A DNA stretch of 16,999 nucleotides from Bifidobacteriaceae bacterium (lineage in GTDB: Bacteria; Actinomycetota; Actinomycetes; Actinomycetales; WQXJ01): the NCBI GenBank assembly GCA_031265345.1, contig JAISCU010000177.1, positions 1 to 16,999 of the forward strand, written 5' to 3'. Both the position numbers and the translations under genes were made by a program. The notes beneath the pieces are model-generated. The model did not search any database, was not told where the DNA came from, and was given only the letters and a program-made list of their open reading frames with translations. Shown one piece after another: positions 6,697-10,797 of the stretch. How positions within the stretch are numbered: position 1 is the first letter of the stretch; each line of letters starts with the position of its first letter.

Positions 6697-7158
6697 GGTC
6701 CCGTCACAGAAGCGGCTTCCGCGTTGCGCCTGACCGTCGAGCAGGCGGGCGGCTCGATCAGCGACGCCGCACTGGGCGAAGCAGCGCGATTCACCGGCGG
6801 CTTCCCCTTCTTGATCCAGTTGGTCGGGTACCACGCATGGCGTGAGGCCACGCCGCGAGGAGCCATCACTCGGGGCTCGGTGCGTCACGCCCTTTCGTCC
6901 GCGACCGATGATATGGACCAAATGATCCTTCAGACCACGCTCGCCGAACTGTCGCGGCGGGACGTCGATTTCCTGCGAGCGATGACCAAGGATGACGACC
7001 AAAGCCAGATCGCCATGCGCTTGGGTATCTCGAACGCCAATGCCGGCCAGTACCGACGCCGCCTGATCGACGCTGGAGTGATCGAGGCCGCCCGGCGCGG
7101 CTGGGTGCGCTTCGAGTTGCCGCTATTGCGCGACTACCTCCTGCGCAACCCCGACTGA
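6697..7158 (+). pseudogene. C-terminal fragment of an AAA-type ATP-binding protein
   Basis: The frame encodes GFPFLIQLVGYHAWRE followed by a winged-helix-like part (SQIAMRLGISNANAGQYRRRLIDAGVI) and ends ELPLLRDYLLR. This is the C-terminal lid and winged-helix end of a STAND/AAA ATPase such as the orc1/MarR-like ATP-binding proteins of actinobacteria. The Walker A and B segments are missing. The frame is open back to 6613, but the first part has no family character. Similarity begins just after GCACGACGCCGC (6683-6694), a one-base variant of the dispersed core, suggesting recombination there. A TTG at 6724 could serve as a start, but the fragment is probably not functional. Confidence 0.75.
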
Positions 7159-7286
7159 CCATCGCGGCCCCTCCGTTCGAATGTGCCCTGACAGTCCCCC
7201 GCGCCAACTCTTCTTGCCGTTGACCGACACCGCTCGATCATCGCAGCGCGCCCGCCCAGCCGTGATCGGCGCGACGGGTTGCAGCC

Positions 7287-7340
7287 GGTCGGCGCATCAC
7301 GGACTCCGAGCGGGAAGGCATGTCCGTGAGGTGAGGAGCC
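7287..7340 (+). repeat. Short repeat, partner of 2638-2690
   Basis: About 80% alike to 2638-2690, including the shared plus-strand reading RRITDSE...GMS with a stop. Probably the tail of a lost gene. Confidence 0.45.
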
Positions 7341-7370
7341 GGCCGCCAGATACACCCACGCACCAGGGGC

Positions 7371-7490
7371 GAAAGCCCGGCAGCGGGCGGACTGCGGCTG
7401 ACGCTGGGCGACGCGCGAGCGGCATCGTGCATCGAAGGTACAAGTCGGTCGCCCAACCGAAAATTCTCCAGACGGCTTTCTCGACCAAAT
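7371..7490 (+). repeat. Hairpin-containing dispersed repeat, copy 2
   Basis: It contains CTGCGGCTGACGCTGGGCGA, an exact core (7419-7431), and a stem region reading TTCTCCAGACGGCTTTC. The stem centre is the reverse complement of that in copies 3 and 4 (GTCTGGAGA), as if the hairpin had flipped. Confidence 0.7.
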
Positions 7491-7514
7491 TAATAGGCGT
7501 TAATGGGAATTAAT
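7490..7514. repeat. Three TTAAT motifs at 10-bp spacing
   Basis: TTAAT begins at 7490, 7500 and 7510 in an AT-rich island, unlike the surrounding GC-rich DNA. It may be a protein-binding or curved segment; the function is unknown. Confidence 0.6.
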
Positions 7515-7557
7515 AGCTGACAAAAGCAGGCCCGAACGGTCTTCACGGAAGAGCCTG

Positions 7558-7992
7558 TCACCCACGGCCAGCGTCGCGCAAGTAGATCTCCACCCGGTCA
7601 GTGGTCCAAGTCGCGACGCCCGTGCCGAAGAAGTCCTGGTCCTCGGTCCAGATCGGAGAATCAGCGGCCAACGCCAAGGCAAGCACCGGCCAATCGTCCG
7701 GATCACGGCGGCCGATCCGTTCGAGGGCTTCGTCGCGCAAGTGCCGATAGTGCCCAGACTCAATGATCTGCACCAGTCTCTCCAACTCTTCGAGGGCCGC
7801 CAATGCCGTGTCCGGACTGGTGCCGCGCTTGGCCAACACCTCGGCCAGGTGGCTCCGCGCCTCCTCGCACGCGTCAGCGGGAACCAGCAGCGCCGCCTGC
7901 CCGGAACAGTCCCCCATGATCGCGCGGACCCGGTGACCAAGGACGGCCCTGATCAGGATGCTCGCGTCCAGGACGAGGGTCCGCGCAGCCAT
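7558..7992 (-). CDS. PIN-domain toxin (VapC-like) of a Phd/VapC pair
   Basis: A 144-residue PIN-domain protein, probably an RNase toxin. Asp9 (LVLDAS), Glu43/Glu44 (ACEEARSHL), Asp99/Asp100 (RRDPDDWPVLALAL) and Asp118/Asp120 (WTEDQDFFG) fit the acidic site. The pattern DPDDWPVLALAL resembles the PIN subgroup whose last acidic residues lie in T-x-D-x-D-F. The ATG (7992-7990) shares one base with the antitoxin stop (TGATG), so the pair is translationally coupled. Confidence 0.88.
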   Translation of the reverse strand: MAARTLVLDASILIRAVLGHRVRAIMGDCSGQAALLVPADACEEARSHLAEVLAKRGTSPDTALAALEELERLVQIIESGHYRHLRDEALERIGRRDPDDWPVLALALAADSPIWTEDQDFFGTGVATWTTDRVEIYLRDAGRG

Positions 7993-8240
7993 CAGCGATT
8001 CGGGCGTCTGAGCTGGTCGAACTCGGCCACCAGTTCGTCCGGGTCCAGCCCGAGTTCCGCCAATTGCTGGTCCACCGCCGCGCCCGCGCGCAAGAACGTC
8101 TCCGGCGACCGAGAAGCGGCCCGCGTGATCGGCAAGAATATGCCAACGCGCTCCCCGTGCCGGGTCACTTCGACGGCTTCCCCGCCGTCGATCAGGCCGG
8201 CTATTTGAGCCCGGAACTCGCGGACGCCGACGCTACGCAT
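7992..8240 (-). CDS. Phd/YefM-type antitoxin
   Basis: An 82-residue protein starting MRSVGVREFRAQIAGLIDGG, with EAVEVTRHGERVGIFLPI, the standard Phd/YefM DNA-binding fold. The C-terminal part (ETFLRAGAAVDQQLAELGLDPDELVAEF) should bind the toxin. The ATG at 8240 has GGAGGG seven bases upstream (8248-8253), unlike the leaderless antitoxins nearby. A longer frame back to 8303 is open, but it would run through the candidate operator and has no family character. Likely autoregulated. Confidence 0.92.
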   Translation of the reverse strand: MRSVGVREFRAQIAGLIDGGEAVEVTRHGERVGIFLPITRAASRSPETFLRAGAAVDQQLAELGLDPDELVAEFDQLRRPNR

Positions 8241-8247
8241 GCTTGAT

Positions 8248-8276
8248 CCCTCCGTTGTGTCAACATGTGTCCACAA
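8248..8276 (-). promoter_or_regulatory. Shine-Dalgarno and candidate operator of the Phd/VapC operon
   Basis: GGAGGG (8248-8253) is the ribosome-binding site. At 8255-8276 lies an imperfect 22-bp palindrome, TTGTG-N3-ACATGT-N3-CACAA, with 16 of 22 positions symmetric. It begins 15 bp before the start codon, where a Phd-type antitoxin would bind to repress its own operon. Confidence 0.6.
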
Positions 8277-8309
8277 TATGTCAGGAAGGCAGCGGCGCGG
8301 CATGCAGGG

Positions 8310-8459
8310 TCACCGGCACAGCCCCTCCCGGTCGTAGAGCGCGCCCGCGTCGAGGGACTGGTCCGCAGGCAACTCGGCCCGGTAGTCAGCGGCTATCCGC
8401 TGCAAGCGCTCGAGCGCCCGCTCCCCGCCCCCGACCGCGCCATGGCTCCCGATGTTCAT
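8310..8459 (-). pseudogene. Decayed vapB with internal deletion
   Basis: A 49-codon frame starts MNIGSHG and continues ERALERLQRIAADYRAELP and DAGALYDREGLCR. It matches the last ~40 residues of the intact VapB at 3154-3402 (ERALERLERITAAYRADLP, DADALYDQNGLYR). The N-terminal DNA-binding part has been lost by deletion, and no PIN-domain sequence follows its stop. The remnant is followed, in the same order as at the intact locus, by a core repeat and a lipoprotein-tail remnant. Confidence 0.85.
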
Positions 8460-8537
8460 CCCCATGCCGCGAGGCCACGGTCTTCAATCACCGGCAACAC
8501 CACAGGCACCGGTGCCTTCACCAATTCCAACCACCTT

Positions 8538-8550
8538 TGCACGATGCCGC
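8538..8550 (+). repeat. Dispersed core repeat TGCACGATGCCGC
   Basis: Exact copy in a segment (8510-8780) about 70% alike to 3444-3700. Confidence 0.85.
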
Positions 8551-8639
8551 TGACACGTCTCCCCAGGTAAACCTCGGTTTCCGTTGGGCGCGGTTGCGAG
8601 CCCTGCGCCATGTCTATGCCCGCCTCGCCCAACTGCCCG

Positions 8640-8757
8640 TGTGCGCTCCCCCAACTGCGCTACGTCGATTCCATCCGAACCCCAGATGATCGGGGCCATA
8701 CCGAACGCCATATCGCCGAAGCTTTCGTCCGCCGCAGCGGTGATGAAGCCGGATCGC
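8640..8757 (-). pseudogene. Lipoprotein 3'-end remnant
   Basis: The minus strand reads RSGFITAAADESFGDMAFGM, then IIWGSDGIDVAQLGE, which matches the unshifted tail of the lipoprotein at 3579-4637. An in-frame TAG stands just upstream, and the rest of the gene is absent. This copy shows what the intact lipoprotein tail probably looked like. Confidence 0.8.
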
Positions 8758-8816
8758 AATACCTAACGGGTCGGGCGAAGCAGGCTGGACAGCTATTCTG
8801 CAGCGTCAGCTCCGTC

Positions 8817-8921
8817 GAATCCGCTGTTCCGCGCGCCCAACCATGCCGAGTCCGCTGTTTTGGCCGCTACGAGTCGCCGAGTCCGCTGTTTCCCATGCCA
8901 GTGTTCATCGAGTCCGCTGTT
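8817..8921 (+). repeat. Left arm of 31-bp periodic array, copy B
   Basis: GARTCCGCTGTT motifs start at 8817, 8848, 8879 and 8910, exactly 31 bp apart. The last two units are almost identical to the last units of copy A's left arm. Confidence 0.9.
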
Positions 8922-8985
8922 CTGCATTTGGACCTATTTCGTTTTGCCTGGTCAACGCGTTGCGCGTGGGCAGAGCGGCGCGCAA

Positions 8986-9090
8986 AACCCCGGAGTCGAT
9001 GCCCAGGACCATGGAGAACAGCGGACTCGACGAAGTCGGCCGCGCGGAATCCCGGACTCGACGAGTTTCAGGACGCAAAACGCCGGACTC
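8986..9090 (-). repeat. Right arm of 31-bp periodic array, copy B (inverted)
   Basis: Inverted motifs start at 8986, 9017, 9048 and 9079, exactly 31 bp apart. There are four units against seven in copy A. The last unit continues into the same flank as unit seven of copy A. The distance from the last left motif to the first right motif is 76 bp in both copies. Confidence 0.9.
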
Positions 9091-9201
9091 GATGAACGCG
9101 GCCCGCTACAAGAGCCTGACCGGGCACAAACCCCGCGATGCGGCGACCCGCGATGAGCCAGCCAGCCACGAACCCGGCGCATTTCCGGCCGACCGGGCCA
9201 T

Positions 9202-9333
9202 CGACCGAATTGGGCACTGTCTCCAATGCTGCTGAGAATGGTTCTCGACTGAATTGGGGACAGGCCTCGATTCGGTTGAGAACCGTTCTCGACTGTATTG
9301 AGGCATGTCCCCAATTCGGTTGACTTTCATGGC
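9202..9333. repeat. Three 44-bp tandem repeats with GAGAA/TTCTC dyads
   Basis: Units start at 9202, 9246 and 9290, each beginning CGACYG. Each contains an ATTGRGG-like segment; the first two end in a GAGAAN2GTTCT dyad that is completed by the next unit. The junction of units two and three holds the perfect 13-bp palindrome GAGAACCGTTCTC. GAATTGGGGACA in unit two and TGTCCCCAATTC in unit three form a 12-bp inverted repeat. Confidence 0.85.
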
Positions 9334-9398
9334 AGGCGGGGAAGAGTTCGATCACCCGGTGCGGGACCGGGCGGCGGGAGCACCCCCCGTGAGGCGCG

Positions 9399-9520
9399 TA
9401 AGGCGCGCACCGGGCGACCCGTGCTGACGCTGGGCGACGAGGGCGCGGCATCGTGCAACCGGTACACAGGCCGACCGCTCGCCCAATAAGTCGTCTGGAG
9501 ACTTTCTGGTCGAGCGCGGC
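9399..9520 (+). repeat. Hairpin-containing dispersed repeat, copy 3
   Basis: It contains GCTGACGCTGGGCGACGAGG, an exact core (9445-9457), and the stem AAGTCGTCTGGAGACTT (9488-9504). Confidence 0.75.
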
Positions 9521-9523
9521 CGG

Positions 9524-9605
9524 GAGGGCGGCATCGTGCAACTGCCGGGCAAGCCGACCGGCCAACCAGAAAGTCGTCTGGAGACTTTCCGGTTGAGCGT
9601 TCCCG
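9524..9605 (+). repeat. Hairpin-containing dispersed repeat, copy 4
   Basis: It directly follows copy 3. It has an exact core (9528-9540) and a hairpin with 10-bp arms at 9566-9575 and 9583-9592 (nine of ten pairs) around a 7-base loop. The upstream half of the repeat is missing. Confidence 0.75.
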
Positions 9606-9697
9606 CAGGTCGCGGGCTCGCTATCAATTGTCCTAATGTCTTGGCGTAACCAGAGGTGGGGACTGCCCCCAATTATGGTTCCCGGGAAGCTTCGTCA

Positions 9698-9727
9698 GCC
9701 GGAAATGGGCCAGGCACTGCTTCTGGC
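9698..9727. repeat. REP-like palindrome, intergenic copy
   Basis: A 30-bp dyad with arms GCCGGAA and TTCTGGC. The same pattern occurs twice inside the helicase gene at 11526-11554 and 11586-11614. It lies about 36 bp downstream of the orphan vapB stop. Confidence 0.65.
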
Positions 9728-9762
9728 TGGCTTGGTGGCGGGGGCAGGCGGCGAGGGCGCGA

Positions 9763-10023
9763 TCATTCGCGGAGGAAGTCCGGGCCGGGATCGAATTCGT
9801 CGCGAATCTCGCGAATGAGCGCTGCGGAGTCGAAGTCCCTCGATCCCGCCGACGACCTCGGCCGATCATGGCGGGCGAGCCATTCGTCGGTGGTGGGCCG
9901 GGTGAGGGCTCTGCGCAACACTTCGATCACGTATTGCGAAATGGTGACGCCTTGAGCCTTGGCGCGCTGGCGCAAGATCGCATGCAGATCGTCGGGGAAG
10001 TTCTTGATCTGGAGAGTGGCCAT
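9763..10023 (-). CDS. Orphan VapB/FitA-like ribbon-helix-helix antitoxin
   Basis: An 86-residue antitoxin starting MATLQIKNFPDDLHAILRQR, the FitA/VapB ribbon-helix-helix pattern. It is clearly related to the antitoxin at 10496-10756 (shared QxKNFPDDLH, RPTxxEW and EFDP/EYDP segments). No toxin follows. Its stop overlaps an ATG whose first nine bases (ATGATCGCG) equal the start of the neighbouring vapC, after which all PIN similarity ends. The protein could still bind DNA or neutralise the neighbouring toxin. TAGTTT lies 5 nt before the ATG, again suggesting leaderless transcription. Confidence 0.88.
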   Translation of the reverse strand: MATLQIKNFPDDLHAILRQRAKAQGVTISQYVIEVLRRALTRPTTDEWLARHDRPRSSAGSRDFDSAALIREIRDEFDPGPDFLRE

Positions 10024-10028
10024 ACTTG

Positions 10029-10034
10029 AAACTA
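10029..10034 (-). promoter_or_regulatory. Putative leaderless -10 box of the orphan vapB
   Basis: TAGTTT on the minus strand, 5 nt before ATG. A CCGGCATGATG string about 15 nt upstream of it resembles CCGGGCATGACG upstream of the paralogous vapBC, possibly a shared operator half. Confidence 0.45.
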
Positions 10035-10097
10035 CCGCCTTTCATCATGCCGGTGATCGATCTAGCTTGCCCCGCGTCCTCATTCGGCACCGTGTTC

Positions 10098-10499
10098 CTA
10101 GGTTGGCCGCCGAATCAGGGTCACCGTCAGACCAGGGATCGGCGCGCGAGACAAGCGGCCGTCCGTGGTGATCAGGGGGACATTGAGGGATTCCGCCAAA
10201 GCCACGTAGAAGGCGTCAGCGATATAGACGTTGTGGCGCTTGGCAAATGCTCCAACCACCAAACGCCTCAGTTCGACTCGCTCCACCGCCGCTTCAAGCC
10301 AGACTGACAGCGCCAATTCCGCACGGGCGGCGCTGAGTTCCTTGGCCCTCTCCATCCGGGCGAGCGTTGAAGCCACTTCCAAATCGATGATTGCCGGGGC
10401 ACGAAGCTCGTAACCCGCCACCGCCGTGTGTGCTCGCGGCGCCAAAGCGTCGTTGATGGCGATCGAAACAGCGACTCCGGCGTCCAGGACCGCGATCAT
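10098..10499 (-). CDS. vapC: VapC-type PIN-domain toxin
   Basis: A 133-residue PIN-domain protein, probably an RNase. Asp6 (AVLDAG), Glu41 (IIDLEVAS), Asp95 (YIADAFYVALAE) and Asp113 (LITTDGRLSR) form the expected acidic site, closely matching the VapC group paired with FitA/VapB ribbon-helix-helix antitoxins. The ATG at 10499-10497 overlaps the antitoxin stop as ATGA; the longer upstream frame is antitoxin sequence in another phase. It ends 74 bp before the orphan vapB start. Confidence 0.94.
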   Translation of the reverse strand: MIAVLDAGVAVSIAINDALAPRAHTAVAGYELRAPAIIDLEVASTLARMERAKELSAARAELALSVWLEAAVERVELRRLVVGAFAKRHNVYIADAFYVALAESLNVPLITTDGRLSRAPIPGLTVTLIRRPT

Positions 10500-10756
10500 T
10501 CGATCGGAAAGCGCTCGTCGGGATCGTACTCCTGGCGCGCTTCGCGCAGGTACTTGGCAGAGTCGATGTGATCCATGGTGCCCGGCGGGAACAATGCGTC
10601 TATTCGCGCGAACCACTCGTTCATCGTCGGCCGGCTGAGGTCGTGGCTCAGTTCTTCGGTGGCGCAAGCGGACATTGTCCTGCCCTCGTCCCTAGCTCGC
10701 TTCGCCAGGGATTCGTGGAGATCATCCGGGAAGTTCTTGACTTGGAGGTTAGCCAT
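10496..10756 (-). CDS. vapB: VapB/FitA-like ribbon-helix-helix antitoxin
   Basis: An 86-residue partner of the vapC at 10098. MANLQVKNFPDDLHESLAKRA forms the ribbon-helix-helix DNA-binding part, and the acidic C-terminus (YLREARQEYDPDERF) should cover the toxin site. The start is ATG at 10756 with TAGCGT and 6 nt upstream. It begins 24 bp after the stop of the helicase-nuclease gene on the same strand, so it could be both read through from that gene and driven by its own promoter. Two AGCATGCT palindromes upstream are candidate autoregulatory sites. Confidence 0.93.
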   Translation of the reverse strand: MANLQVKNFPDDLHESLAKRARDEGRTMSACATEELSHDLSRPTMNEWFARIDALFPPGTMDHIDSAKYLREARQEYDPDERFPIE

Positions 10757-10762
10757 GGGTCC

Positions 10763-10797
10763 ACGCTAGCATGCTGGCGTCATGCCCGGAGCATGCT
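10763..10797 (-). promoter_or_regulatory. Promoter and twin palindromic operator of vapBC
   Basis: TAGCGT (10763-10768, minus strand) is a leaderless-type -10 box. The perfect 8-bp palindrome AGCATGCT occurs at 10768-10775, overlapping the -10, and again at 10790-10797 near the expected -35. Their spacing is 22 bp, about two DNA turns. The first copy and part of the spacer overlap the helicase stop-codon region. Confidence 0.6.

Larger units (their letters stand above)
7159..7557. other. Gene-free repeat stretch
   Basis: No gene is seen. It holds the RRITDSE-like remnant repeat (7287-7340), a hairpin repeat copy (7371-7490) with an exact core at 7419-7431, and three TTAAT motifs 10 bp apart (7490-7514) just before the end of the minus-strand vapC. 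Confidence 0.65.
8460..9762. other. 1.3-kb gene-free repeat region
   Basis: No intact gene is seen. It holds the lipoprotein-tail remnant and core repeat (8538-8780), the second two-armed 31-bp array and its flank (8817-9200), three 44-bp tandem units (9202-9333), two hairpin repeats (9399-9605) and a REP-like palindrome (9698-9727). Confidence 0.7.

Noticed and set aside
7992..8303. A longer Phd-type antitoxin starting at 8303
   Set aside because: The extra 21 residues have no family character and would cover the palindrome; the ATG at 8240 has a strong ribosome site.
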